This document shows, piece after piece, positions 48,719-60,514 of a stretch of DNA of 64,000 bases (its first letter is position 1; each line of letters starts with the position of its first letter). The DNA comes from Alitta virens (taxonomy: Eukaryota > Annelida > Polychaeta > Phyllodocida > Nereididae). Below the pieces are notes generated by a model. The model was not told the origin of the DNA. It did no database searches and worked only from the letters and a program-made list of their open reading frames with translations. The stretch lies in NCBI GenBank assembly GCA_932294295.1, contig OW028580.1:30072396-30136395 (forward strand), given 5' to 3'. The position numbers were made by a program, and so were the translations under genes.

Positions 48719-49043
48719 ACAACACTAGATACAGCACAAGGTCTTCCATTAGATATGGCATATAGTCCAGTATTAGACTCAGCAGCCAAAGATGGCATGA
48801 GGAGCTGCATGGGTGAGGTCAGTGGAGCAGAAGAAACGCAGGTCTGACTAGTGGAGGCAGAAAGATAAGGCAGCTGCCTTTATTCGTTATACAAATGGCT
48901 GGAAGGGTGGGCTGCTCGGCAACTTCAAAGATATCCAGAATAAAAGCAATCTGATTCGCCCAAACTTGACAGCTATGTGACAATCATTTATATGCGTTTA
49001 TCAACATATGCAAGCATAATATACCTAAAAGGTCACTAGCCTA
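48719..49043. other. Short unique stretch
   Basis: No gene or repeat recognised. Confidence 0.4.
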
Positions 49044-49186
49044 CATGGCCAAATGTGCCACATGCGTTTTCCATGAGTTTGGATAAACGCATGGAAAACG
49101 CATGGTTTTTTGCCTAATCATAATGAGGTGAAAACCATGCGTTTTCCATGCGTTTATCCAACTCATGGAAAACGCACTAAGCCATG
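49044..49186. mobile_element. Palindromic MITE, family B copy 4
   Basis: 143 bases, TA on both sides (49042-49043, 49187-49188). Right end shortened near GCACTAAGCCATG. Confidence 0.85.
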
Positions 49187-50932
49187 TACCATCTTAAGAT
49201 TTTAGTGCCACCACATGACTAGGATACCAACGTACCTTGACGTTTAACATTTCTTCACTTTAATACTGTTGAACTACAAAAGTTAGTATAGAAAAATGTG
49301 CCATATCCCAACCATGTGCCATGATGTAAGAAATGTCGTTTGGATTGTTTCAATGGTGAGCAGAATGTCCTTGACAAGCAGTCGTTGTTTATTTATGTGG
49401 GGGCTCCCCATTATATGCCCTACACATTTCTACTAGGGATATGGACTCTACCAGAAAATGATGACATGGTCAGCTCCACTTCTTTGTCTAATAGCTCAGA
49501 AATATTTGATGGAAGACACATCTTTTGTCTTCTTGGTTTTGTTAGCATCTGCAAGAACCATCTGCAAGACACATATGCCCAGATATACATCTCACTCCAC
49601 TCCCAGCCACGACGGTCGCATGCCTATCATAGAGCAATTGTGCACTAATTTGGCGAACGGGGCTGACATGGTGGCAGCGGCTGTTGGCTTTTTCTTAGTG
49701 CATTTACACACACATCTTTCATCTGTGGCCGTATCAAAAGATCACACAACTGCTCTTCTGCGAACTCTTTGTCCCTGTATTCTTTGTAAAATATACACAC
49801 AATGTTAAACACTACAACAGCCCATGCTAAGGCAGCCTATTTGCGTATACATGCATTTGCAGATTAATTATGATATGAATACCCATTGATCGGATCTACT
49901 CTTGCTAAAATTAAACCTTCCGAGAAACATGCATAATGACCTTAAAAATTTATGAACGATTTCAGCTTTAGTAAACCCGAAGCCATCTGTCTAGCCATGC
50001 CAGTGTGTACCCATGTGGAAATATATCTAGAACTGCACACGGTAGGGAAATGCCCTATGATACCTCAGATGTGGTTTCGGTGAATATAGTTCAGAAATGC
50101 TGAACGACAATTTGAAAGCATGAATTACAAAGCAGCGAGCTATATTCATATATTGACGGATGTTGCCTTCGGGTGTAACCATGCAATGTTGAAATTACAA
50201 TATTATTCTGACCTATTTATGCCCCGAAATATCGCACATTAGGTAGGGTTATGTTACATTTATGTCATTTTTGAACGCAGATAATTTGCTTTGACGACAC
50301 TAGTTTTTCTGATTGCCGTCTAGTTTTGTTTCTCAGCTTTCATCTTGTCAAACAACGCATATGAAAAAGCAGCTTAAGTTTTCAAAAGATATTTGAAGAC
50401 TACGATCTCTGTAGACTGCAGCAGCTAATCAAACTCCGAAAGCAAGCAGACTAAAATTTGTGCGATAATTTTACCTCCAGCCTACACATAGATGTGTCAG
50501 AAACTGACATGGATACCTTATTTTCCTGGATGTGATAGGCACACACAGAGCTAATCAACATGTTTGTGCTGTAGTGGATTCCACTGCAACCAAGGCCAGA
50601 GAGCCTTCAGTTATCTTGAGCACACTTAAGCATCATTGGCATGATAGAGACTGCCTCGATTCGTTTGTTTATCGTAGCCGAGTGGTAACACGGATCACAT
50701 GCCAGCCAAGAAGTAGGGTCTCACCACAGTGTCACGTTCTTAGCGTTTTATCGAAAGTCACGAATCAGCCTTGAAACTTGAAGCAGTGAACAAAAACCAG
50801 AAAACAATGCGATAAAAACTTGTTTAGAGAGACCCAACCCCAGCTCCTGCATGAACATTAAAATCTGCTTTTACCTTCAAAATGTGTGGCTTTATAAAGT
50901 AATCTACAAGACAACAATGCGGAAGAATAAAT
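49187..50932. other. Unique non-coding stretch
   Basis: Two overlapping plus-strand frames at 49340-49808 (102 and 116 codons) match no family; overlapping long frames in different phases argue against coding. Confidence 0.4.
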
Positions 50933-51025
50933 TGCACCTGATCGGCCGTAAAAGTGCACCTGATCGCCTTGTGAAGAGCACCCGATCGCCTGTGAAGTGC
51001 ACCCGATCGCCTGTGAAGTGCAGCC
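50933..51025 (+). repeat. ~20-base tandem repeat with TGATCGCC core
   Basis: About five imperfect copies of GTGCACCTGATCGCCTGTGA. Units differ by small indels (19-21 bases), so the array is not recent. Confidence 0.8.
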
Positions 51026-51179
51026 CATCAAGCAGATCAGGGCAGAATAGCAGGAATGAAAGGTGAACGACCGAAGGCATGTCGCAAAATGATCGATCAG
51101 TTGAAAGTGATGACACTCGGCTCGATTGATCTCTAAGAACTGATCATTGATCAATCCCAGCAGACCATTCTACTCTGCC

Positions 51180-51268
51180 ATTATGGCCTATAGATATGGC
51201 CCATGGATCTAGCCTATGGATATGGCTTATGGAATGGCCTGGATATATGGGCTATGGATGGCTATGGT
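51180..51268 (+). repeat. Degenerate ATGGCCTATGGAT repeat
   Basis: ATGG, CTATGG and GGATATGG words recur irregularly over about 90 bases, an old degenerate minisatellite. Confidence 0.65.
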
Positions 51269-52240
51269 TTGTCTCCCTATCCAGTGCATCAGATGTGCCA
51301 CTCAAAAGACCATATGGCACCACTCTCCAATCTGGGTTAGCTAGATAAGCCACAAAGGCATGTCATTGTTCACAATTGCCCGATACTCTGCTCCTTCCTC
51401 TTTGATAAGTCAAAAGCCCCCTGATTACATAGATTAGAACTACAGATTCCTTCTGCCCATGATGACTGTATAGCTTTGAGGATGAACGTTTGCGTTCTTA
51501 ATGATGCCACCCCACTTTTTGTAACTTGTTTTGTTATGATGAGTTAATAAACGTCTTGATTCTTGCATTGAAAGCATGGCAGAGTATTATATAAATTTCT
51601 TTATATGAACCCATTGCTCTTTTCTTCAAAAATAGGTATGATCCCATATGACCACATGCCCTAGACTCTTGTTGTGCATTTTGTAAGTAATGTGAAAATC
51701 AACTTCACTCGTCACATTCAATGTTATAAACAAACACATAATTAGTTATCAGCAGAAATTAACAAATGCTTCGAAGACAAATATTGTTGTAGCTTTTATG
51801 GTTCTAATGTTGTGAATTGCATGTAAATTATAGAAAGGTAATTACTAGAACCTGGCAGCTTCTTTTGAGGGCTCATGAATATTTATTAACACATGAATAT
51901 TCACCAGTTGATTTTGTCCTCAAAAAGAGATTTGTAAATTGTTTCTCTCTGGGTATCTGAGTCACAATGCAATGTTAAAGTTTACATTTAATCATGCTGG
52001 CTATTGCTATGGTAGAATGGGCAAAAATATATGATGTATAAGTAACAAGTACAATGTCAGTTTATAGACTGGTGTCAATCTCATGTGCCTCGCTTGAATG
52101 AAAAGAACGAACATGTTAAAATAGGTGCTCAAACTAGAAAGGCAAAAATGTCAGTATATTATTGATTACCTGTTGTGATGCTGTTGCTGCAGTATATCAT
52201 TTTACCTTGTTTTTATCTAGATGTATTTACATTTTATTTT
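51269..52240. other. Unique non-coding stretch
   Basis: AATAAA at 51547-51552 inside a T-rich context could be a poly(A) signal of a retroposon or gene, but nothing upstream is recognisable. Confidence 0.35.
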
Positions 52241-52254
52241 AATTTTTACGTGTA

Positions 52255-52405
52255 TGTTCAGTACAAAATAATCATTATCCACATAGCTGAGAGAGAGAAT
52301 ATATTTTATTTGGCAACAAATGCAATTATACATCGTTGAAATAAAGTATACAATACAATAAGATAAATAGTGGTGCCAGACATATAAACGACTAAAATAC
52401 AAGGA
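52255..52405 (-). mobile_element. Possible LINE 3' UTR fragment
   Basis: On the minus strand the sequence reads GTTGCCAAATAAAATATATT after a T-rich stretch, a style typical of CR1/L2 3' ends. No RT-coding part is seen, so this is weak. Confidence 0.25.
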
Positions 52406-53323
52406 TTATTACTAAAATTAACAAACCCACCTATATCATACTGGTATAATGGAGAAGTACAGATAGTTCGAAGTAAAACAATCTACTTCAGAGTAATTAT
52501 TCTTAATTGGCCAGTGAGTACGTTAGCCAAGAAACGGGTCAAACAGGCCATTAAATATTGCCGCCAGAGAGCACCAGAGTGCAAATTATATGCCAGGTCG
52601 TTTGTCACGTGAATTGGGAGCTGTTAAATGTCCTCAAGAACACAAGGAAGACAGCTTGATGATGCCATGTCCATGTGCTGGCAACATCTGCCGCTCTGTC
52701 ATTGCAATGCAGTGTTGCGGCAGGCAGTTTGTGTCGTCCTAATGATGGCTGCAAGGTCATTGTCACAACTGCAAGGTCAGGCGTCATACGCATCGCTTGT
52801 GCCGCAAATTATGCCGCAATTTCATTGCCCACAACCCACATGGTTTACTGCAGACGAAATGCTTGTACCATGGGTGGTGTATTTATCTTTATCACCGAAG
52901 AATGATCAGAGCAATTCCACACAATGCAGGAAGCATATGCGTGATTAATCGTGCTATATATTTTCCTCCGTGAATGACTCCTATGCTGCCATATATCTCT
53001 GGGTAGTATTTAATTGAAGTATTATTTGCATGAGGAGTGCATGACGCCCATTCAAATCAGGGGTTCCTACTGGCCAACCTAACAATGTAAATTCTCATTA
53101 GGCCAATGCTATCACAGTGGACTGTGAACCATCACAGCTGCGTTTCACATCCCCACCAACCAATCCTTCCCAGAAGGCCTTGCCGCCTGAGCTGCCCTCA
53201 CTGCCCCTGCCCATTCACTTCATTGGTTGGCATCTGTACTTTCTTGCTAAGCATGTGTCTGTACTAAAAACGTGCTATATATTTCCTTGCTAAAACTTAT
53301 TTGTGATGTTTTGTTTAATGGTA
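52406..53323. other. Unique non-coding stretch
   Basis: Two CAAGGTCA words lie at about 52753 and 52780. Overlapping frames at 52628-52948 are unconvincing. Confidence 0.4.
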
Positions 53324-53620
53324 CAGTTGGTTTCATAAAATATGGTCGACTCTACACTGCTGTAGTGACCTATTCCTGGCTGTAGCTATAACCGGCTAAA
53401 GCCAGCTGATTCTGTCTACTCCTAGCTTGTAGTTGGCTTACACCATAAAAATATGAACCCTTGGTAAATTTATTAAATTTATCTGATATGTAATTTTAGA
53501 TTCGGCTTTGAGTAGCCAGCTATAGCCAGTTCTGGTTAGTGGCAGGTAGCATCATATAGTATAAGTTGTCCAGCTTTGTCCAGGTTTAAGTTGACAGGCC
53601 GTTTTGAAAGAAACTAACTG
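53324..53620 (-). mobile_element. MITE family A, copy 8 (inverted)
   Basis: CAGTTGGTTTCATAAAATA to GAAACTAACTG with TA on both sides. Complete. Confidence 0.9.
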
Positions 53621-54292
53621 TAGCTCAAAATGCTTCATTGGTTTACATCACTATGAAATACAAGTGCTGAAATGAAGTATTAACAAGGGATTGACGACAT
53701 TCCTGGACATTAGTCACCCGGCTGTGTCATGCCATTCATTGCTCCAATGAGCTCACTCTCAATCCATCTATTTTTAGCTCCCTTGCCTTCCCATAACAAC
53801 ATGTATGACTGCCATCTATCCAGCGCATGATTAATAAAAAAGAACACAATGCTAGCGGGTGGGCATGTGACAGCCATCCTCACAAGGGTGTTTATCTAAG
53901 CGCTCTCTTATTTGAGTAGTGTAAGATAACATGGTCGTCGGATTTCGAATATGATAGATTGAAAGCGATTCAACTCAATTAGCAATAAAAAGGAAATTAA
54001 TAGGCCTGGAATAGGCTGGGCGGCTCCATGCCAGACAATTCCACATTTCACTATGAAGAGTTCTAAAAATAAAAAATTCCCGTAATGATTACGTAGACTG
54101 ATGGCATGTTCTGCATAAAGCTAGTCTTTAGAATTCACCAGCTCAACTTCATAAAACTTAATATAAACTTCATAATACTGTGATTGATGCAGGTTTAATT
54201 CTGCAGGATGAATGAGATTAATTTACTTAGAAGATCCATCTTCTTAATCAATCTTACTAACATTGCCTTTGTATATTAGGCAAGACAAATAA
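53621..54292. other. Unique non-coding stretch
   Basis: AT-rich; a MEF2-consensus CTATTTTTAG lies at 53768-53777. No gene. Confidence 0.4.
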
Positions 54293-54551
54293 GTTAGTTT
54301 CATTCTGCTATACGATGCTACGTGCCACTAAACGGAACTGTGTGGCTATAGCTGGCTACTCAAAGCTGGATCTAAAAGTACATATCTGTGATATATTAGA
54401 TAAATTGCCAAGATTTGCCAAGGTTTATTTTTTGTCAGTAAGCCGACTATAAGCTAGGAGTAGACAGAAGTAGCTATCTTTAGCCAGTTATAGCTACAGC
54501 CAGTAATAGGTTGTTACAGCTGTATAGAGTTGACTATATTTTATGAAACTG
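54293..54551 (+). mobile_element. MITE family A, copy 9 (deleted ends)
   Basis: Starts GTTAGTTTCATT but skips directly to CTGCTATACGATGCTACG, and ends ATGAAACTG having lost part of the right TIR. An old copy with two deletions. Confidence 0.8.
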
Positions 54552-55872
54552 TACTTGTCATTTATAACAAGATAAACATAACCATCATCTGGATGTGTGT
54601 TCCAGATGCAAGTTGCTGCTTAGTGAAGTAATGTGTCTAAACAAATGAGAAATCAACAATGCTCCAGCTAGATCTGTCGATCTATTCCAAACACAGGCGA
54701 TTGAGTTGCACCGTTTAAAGTAAAATGGCCGATTTCTCTGAATTTGATTCTACCTCATTTCTGAAAGGAGAAAGTGCTCAGCTGAGCATCAAATGACATG
54801 GCGTTAATCCGGTCTTTCTATTTCTGCCTCATCCTCCCTCGCTTCGCAAGACCTTGGATTGATAAAAACAAAGGCCATTACATTTGAACATGTTCACGTT
54901 TGAATTCAATCAATTTGGAATTTAATCAATGAAGGTCAGGGAGACGGGGCGAGGTATTTGCTGGCTGTTTAATTATTGCTGCGGGAGGGTCAGCTGCAAT
55001 CCGTTCGTCAATAGCATGAGATTCTAGAGGGAGAAATTCGATGCCAATCCTCCCAGTGGTTTTCCTACAGCCTTCCTTCCATCCGGAATATCCTCTGACC
55101 TTGACACATCGGATGTCACATGACCACAATATTGGCCCACGTTTCCACAACACTCGCATCCTGCAATAGATCCAAGGTTATGCGGGTCCAAAGATTGTTG
55201 AGATCACGCGGAGTGTTTGTCGTACCCCGTTGCTTGGGTGAAGAACCCAAAAATGGCGGATACGAGTAGCTTCTCTGCCACAACATAATCACAAGCAGAT
55301 TGGCCTATATATAGCGCCATATTGCCTGAGCAGGCCTGGTCGGCTCTTACATAATCAGAGGGAGCGGATCCCGGGTACGGCCAATCAAGGGGTAATTCCG
55401 CAGACGTCTTGTGGCATCCTAATGAGCGAAGGACTGCTTGTGTTTGGAAACTGGAGAAATTGAGTTGATAAGACTGATCCCTGTTTGATTCTGGGAGGAT
55501 CACGCCGCCTCTAGAGGTCCCTCTTATTTCAGCACCTCGTGATCACAGCGGTGAGAAGAAGACACAAACAGTCGCGAGTGATCACTTTCAACATTTCCCA
55601 AGGTTATTCATGCAATCATGGGGCACCATCAGGGTTATTGCACTCAGTGCGCCAGGTTGGCTCAACATCCTCAAGGCGTTACACCATAATAAATCAGGCA
55701 ATAATAAGCTGCGCGAATTCGAATCGACAGTTTTGACAATATTACCGGTCTAGCTTGCAGACCGAAATATTTTAGCCAATCCAAAAAAGCCTCTTATAAC
55801 CATACCGAATAATAGCAATATGCACAGACAGATTGACAGAAGTGCAATACCAACACTGTGCCAGAGCAAAGA
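54552..55872. other. Unique non-coding stretch
   Basis: Contains TGACCTTGA at 55096-55104, the monomer site of ERR/NR5A-type receptors on the minus strand. Frames up to 99 codons (55204-55503, minus) lack family resemblance. Confidence 0.4.
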
Positions 55873-55930
55873 GTCAAGCAAGCAACCAAGCAAACAACCA
55901 AGCAAGCAACCAAGCAAGCAACCAAGCAAG
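55873..55930 (+). repeat. 12-base (CAAGCAAGCAAC)n repeat
   Basis: About five units of AAGCAAGCAACC. Gives Ala/Ser/Asn/Gln-rich frames on one strand and Leu/Gly/Cys on the other, all artefacts. Confidence 0.9.
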
Positions 55931-56493
55931 TAATTCGTGGCTCTGGCTTCTCCGCTGTTTATGTGCAAGGCCGAACCTCCATGTGACATGGACATTAACC
56001 TCAGCAACTGGAGGCAGAATATATGCAGATTTAATCTCAGATACGTGATCCAGAAATTATGAGTTCGTCTTTTGCATTATGAAGGGACCAGCCGGGGCTG
56101 CCTCTCATGGCTCGACATAACACACAGCATAAAATAGAGCAAAAAAGGACGATTAAATGCCTGACACTCTACAAAAACGTGCTACATGTTGTTGACAAAT
56201 TTTCCCCAGACATACACCCTCGCCTGTTGTAGTTTCCCCACTCCAAATTAAGTCTGCGATTAAAATGCCATGCGAAACGAAAAAATGGGTATAACATGCT
56301 AGCTGGATATTAGACATTGATTATGTTTCACCACGGATAATCTGATGCAGTGAGAACTGGATCTGAAATGAGGAATAATGGAGGTTGGATCACGGTAGTA
56401 GGCAAGACTGACAGCGAGGTTTCGCTGATCACAACCTCGCTTCACCCTTTTAACACCTTTTGGCAGCTAGCATATGGTGCAACCATCTAAGTG
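55931..56493. other. Unique non-coding stretch
   Basis: Nothing recognised. Confidence 0.4.
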
Positions 56494-56984
56494 CATTATT
56501 TTGCACCGCATATGTATATGATCCATGAAGCCCATGGTATTATTTTGTACTGTATATGTGTATGATCCATGAAGCCCATGGTATTATTTTGTACTGTATA
56601 TGTGTATGATCCATGAAGCCCATGGTATTATTTTGTACTGTATATGTGTATGATCCATGAAGCGCATGGCATTATTTTGCACCTGAAGCACATGGCATTA
56701 TTTTGCATCACATATGTATATGATCCATAAAGCACATGGCATTATTTTGTACCGTATATGTGTATGATCCATGAAGCACATGGCATTATTTTGCACCGTA
56801 TATGTGTATGATCCATGAAGCACATTGCATTATTTTGCACCTGAAGCACATGGCATTATTTTGCACCACATATGTATATGATCCATGAAGCACATGGTAT
56901 TATTTTGTACCGCATACGTATATGATCTATGAAGCGCATGGCATTATTTTGCACCGCACATGTATATGATCTATGAAGCACATG
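56494..56984 (+). repeat. 44-base tandem array with higher-order structure
   Basis: About eleven units starting CATTATTTTGCACCGTATAT and ending CCATGAAGCACATGG. Two units (56670-56695 and 56828-56853) carry the same 18-base internal deletion and lie exactly 158 bases apart (26 + 3 x 44), so a block containing one short and three full units has been duplicated. Each unit contains a potential POU/octamer-like AT-rich core and TATATGTGTATG. Confidence 0.9.
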
Positions 56985-57881
56985 ACGCAGAATGCAAAGC
57001 ACCAAGACGCGTCACTTGCCGCCTACCAGATGAAACCTGTGGCTAGCCACAATGCTGCCAGGTATGTGTCACCTTCTTGTGCTCTGCTCAGCAAGAAGAA
57101 AGATCCAATAGCCAGTGCAAGACAGCACTAATACGGGCTGATGTTCGCATCCCATTTGTTTATTGTTCTTTAGTTTCTGCATCAAATGTGACTGAGGACT
57201 GCCTGCCAAACTAGATACATTGGAGGTTAATGACATAAACAAATATATCTGGCTTTGGTCAGGCCAGATTGGCTTATTTTTAGAAGGTTATTCTTTCACC
57301 GAGAGAAGGCTGTTATGTACACAGTCACTTTATTGTGTGCTTCTGTCCAGTTATTTCAAGGAGCAGGCTGTTAAAACAAATATGGCGGGCTTTCAGGTCT
57401 GGAGAAAATTGCATTATGTCCAGCAATGGCCCGAGGATGGTGGGATATAGGGAGGTGAGGGGGGAGACGGGTCACTTCAAGGCCCAGCCACGACACTTGG
57501 CCCTACGATGTGACTTGACTTCACTGCAACTTATAACTCAATTAATGACAACATAATCCGCTCAGTTGTTTTAGCTAAACTGCATCAAGGAGCCTTTATC
57601 AGATTGGCTTCTAAATATTGCCTTGCTGTAGCTGACAGGTCACTGCTTACAGAATGTAATTTGCAACGCAGGCCATGCTGGTAGCTGTAGGTCCGATGCG
57701 TTTCTACGCTGCAGCAGTTAATAGAGAAATAGCGAGGCCCATTTCACACTCGAAGGAGAGGTGTCTATGTACAAGGCCTCTCCAAATGGTGTTTACTCCG
57801 AAACGGACTTATCCTGAATTACTCTTCCCCCCTCCATGGAGAGTTTGGGGCACCTCGGTCCGCCTGGGGACGCTCGCGATG
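56985..57881. other. Unique stretch leading into motif-rich region
   Basis: TTATTTTTAG (MEF2-like) at 57274-57283. Overlapping frames at 57220-57556 and 57675-57950 are not recognisable. Confidence 0.4.
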
Positions 57882-57891
57882 CTATTTTTAG
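57882..57891 (+). promoter_or_regulatory. MEF2-consensus site
   Basis: CTATTTTTAG matches YTAWWWWTAR perfectly. It sits 160 bases from the RFX X-box, in a stretch that also has TTATTTATAG at about 57909-57918. Confidence 0.3.
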
Positions 57892-58042
57892 AGAGCGGAA
57901 GAGTGCAGTTATTTATAGCGCGCATCAATAGTAGGCCAGTGATTGAGTGATGAGGTCAAGTCGATAGTAGTACTCCTCCGCTCAAGGCTCAAGGCACGCT
58001 GTTAAGAGCAAAGTAGTCCAATCATTGCATTACTCAGATTGT

Positions 58043-58055
58043 GTTGCTAGGCAAC
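58043..58055. promoter_or_regulatory. Perfect RFX X-box palindrome
   Basis: GTTGCTAGGCAAC fits the X-box consensus (GTTGCCATGGYAAC-like, RYYNCC-N-RGNAAC) and is a perfect 6-base-arm palindrome with a single central base. RFX factors bind such sites in front of ciliary and other genes across animals. A related half-match GTTACCATGGGAAT is at 63710-63723. No ciliary gene is visible nearby. Confidence 0.4.
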
Positions 58056-58948
58056 CTTGGTATTTCCTTCCAAGAGCCTATTATCGCCCTCGGAAGTCCA
58101 GCCAACCGAGGAATCGGAGCAAATCCCCTAAATCCGCTCGTTGCATGTGGACTCCAAATAATTCAAGATATTATGAGGTCGTAATCACCTCTTCACCACT
58201 CCTCCATTTTTTGGGTGGCACTACTTGTGCAATCAAGGAGAGCATTAATTTGCGTCAATTATTAAGATGTTTACGCCCCTGAAAAGATAATTATTTCATG
58301 AAATTTGGAGGCATCAAAGATCCTAATTACTGTAATCTAATTTGAGATAATCCCCACCACTGCACTGGCATGGCACATCAGGAGACAAATATCCAATTAT
58401 TCTGTACGATTCCGCAGCACTCTTTTTCCACATAGAGTGCTTGAAAGTCAAACATAAAAATGAAGTCATATTAAATCATGAAAATGAATTCCTTGATTCA
58501 ATTTACACCTAAGCAGCAAAACTTAGCGAAGTGCTCAGCCACATGACAATTTACATTTGGCATGCTTCCCACACAGTTGCTGCAATGCTTCTTATTTATT
58601 ATTAATCAAGGCTTTAATGCGTGATGGTGAGAACTGGGGTCAACGTCCTAAGCTAGCAAGTAGAGTACTGAAATTCCACATTCATTTGACTGTCCAAGCA
58701 TTCTTTGTCCCATATAGCTCAGAGTTAGGTGCCTATCATTAAGACTGCCATCCATGATGATGCAGAAAGAGAGAGAAAGCAAGAAAAGAAAAAACTGACA
58801 GACAAAAAAAACAAAAAAAAAAGCGGACAGACCAAAACACGGACCGAAATTTTGACCTGTGCAGCGCAATGTCCTCCCTACCTCTCAATGGGCAGGCGTG
58901 CGCTAGAATGAGTGTTGACACAGCAACCATCAAAATAGCGTGAGGCAT
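58056..58948. other. Unique non-coding stretch
   Basis: AT-rich; A-rich patch 58790-58830. No gene recognised. Confidence 0.4.
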
Positions 58949-59031
58949 GGAATAGAATAGAATAGAATAGAATAGAATAGAATATAATAGAATAGAATAG
59001 AATAGAACAGAATAGAATAGAATAGAATTAC
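58949..59031 (+). repeat. (GAATA)n pentanucleotide microsatellite
   Basis: About sixteen units of AATAG with three interruptions. Confidence 0.95.
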
Positions 59032-59090
59032 TACTAAGGTATACACGATGATTAAGTAGTCTTGCATGGTAGCTCTTTAGCACGACGCAG

Positions 59091-59351
59091 ATGGGAGGAG
59101 CTTCAGAGGCAGAGAGCGTCATCAAAGCGTCTCACGTTTCCCGTTACGTAATCAGGGCCTTTTGCTGGTCTTCTGCGGAGGAAATGAGATTTCAGATTTT
59201 CCTTCAATCCACTTTTATCACGTTATTAAAGGAGCTGCTAGAGATGGATCGACTAGAAGACATCCGGGATGAGGCAGCCATCAAAATAGCAAGAAGTGAA
59301 GGAGTCAGAGGAGACGAGCTTGGTGTGACCAATACTATCTCCATGGTGTGA
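59091..59351 (+). CDS. Weak candidate 86-residue protein
   Basis: ATG followed by G at +4 (C at -3), 86 codons, with a helix-like region from about residue 32 (FQIFLQSTFITLLKELLEMD) through an acidic/basic stretch (EDIRDEAAIKIARSEG). No domain recognised, no poly(A) signal nearby, and a MITE begins 57 bases after the stop. May be chance. Confidence 0.18.
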   Translation: MGGASEAESVIKASHVSRYVIRAFCWSSAEEMRFQIFLQSTFITLLKELLEMDRLEDIRDEAAIKIARSEGVRGDELGVTNTISMV

Positions 59352-59408
59352 CCAGACAGCAAGATGATGACCAGGCTATGAACATGTTATAGGCCTTCTT
59401 GTATTGTA

Positions 59409-59729
59409 CAGTTAGTTTCATAAAATATGGTCCACTCTAGTCAGCTGTAGCAACCTATTCCTGGCTGTAGCTATAACTGGCTTAAGCCAGCGGCTTCTGT
59501 CTACTTTTAGCTTATAGTCGGCTTACACCTACCACCACTGAAAAAATATAAACCTTGATAAATGTAAGAAATGTATCTTTTATATCATAAATATGTATAC
59601 TGGTAAAATCGACATGCATCTTTTCAACGAAAGATCACAAATATGCTTTGAGTAGCCAGCTGTAACAGCAGAGGTTGTCTAGCTTTGTCTAGGTACATTT
59701 TGACAGGGTGTTTTTAATGGAACTAACTG
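59409..59729 (-). mobile_element. MITE family A, copy 10 (inverted)
   Basis: CAGTTAGTTTCATAAAATA to GGAACTAACTG, TA on both sides (59407-59408, 59730-59731). Carries an extra internal segment (ATCGACATGCATCTTTTC) also present in diverged form in copy 5, defining a longer subfamily. Confidence 0.9.
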
Positions 59730-60363
59730 TACGTGCGCTTCGGTTGTGCTTTGGTTTACCACAAGGATGATCATGCAATTTCCTTGTGACTTTTGTCTGC
59801 AGTTTGCATGGGGCGACTTTTTTTTATTCTTACAGAGAACAAGATTTACATTAAATCTTGTAAACCAGCTTTGTGCTCAAGAGAAATATAAAAAAAGTAC
59901 AGTATCCAGTTCGGACAACTTTATTTGGTTTAGCACACGCTTTATGCTAGATAAAGCTTATCCGCTTGCGAAGTTCCCCATTGACAAACGAGTTGCATGA
60001 ACCCTGTTAACAGCAGAGTTTTTCTCCTGTCTTCATCTATTTTTGCCTTTTCCTGTCATGGGATGTGATCAAACAAAGGCTTCTGTATCAACGGACAAAT
60101 CATCATCTCTCTCAGTCTTCGTGTTTTCCAGCATTCGTCTAAAGAATTCGCAACTTGCTCAATATCAAACACACAGAAAAGCTTTCGGCTATATCCAACA
60201 AAACGAGTATTACTTTGTGGGGCCTCACATTACCTTTTCTTATCAAGTTAAAAGCATCACTTGGCTACATAGGTCTTAGGAACATTCTTGAAATGCAACA
60301 AAGGAAACATATGCTCTGATAAGACAGATTGAATGCATGAAAAAGACTGAAGTAATCGATATA
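59730..60363. other. Unique non-coding stretch
   Basis: Two frames (59746-60000 and 60043-60279) of ordinary composition, not recognised. No repeat. Confidence 0.4.
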
Positions 60364-60514
60364 CATGGCCAAATGTGCCACTTGCGTTTTCCATGAGAAG
60401 TATAAACGCATGGAAAATGCATGGTTTATGCTTAATTATAATGAGCTGAAATCCATGCGTTTTCCATGCGTTTATCCAAACGCATGGAAAACGAACGTAG
60501 CACATTTGGCCATG
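60364..60514. mobile_element. Palindromic MITE, family B copy 5
   Basis: 151 bases, TA at both flanks (60362-60363, 60515-60516), ends CATGGCCAAATGTGCCAC and complement. The arms pair almost throughout. Confidence 0.9.

Noticed and set aside
49340..49808. Two overlapping 102- and 116-codon frames
   Set aside because: They overlap in different phases and neither matches a family.
55636..55645. TATTGCACTC, identical to the first ten bases of miR-92
   Set aside because: The rest of the mature sequence does not match and the flanks do not form the expected hairpin.
56494..56984. CRISPR-like array
   Set aside because: Units are directly adjacent with no unique spacers, and the DNA is eukaryotic.
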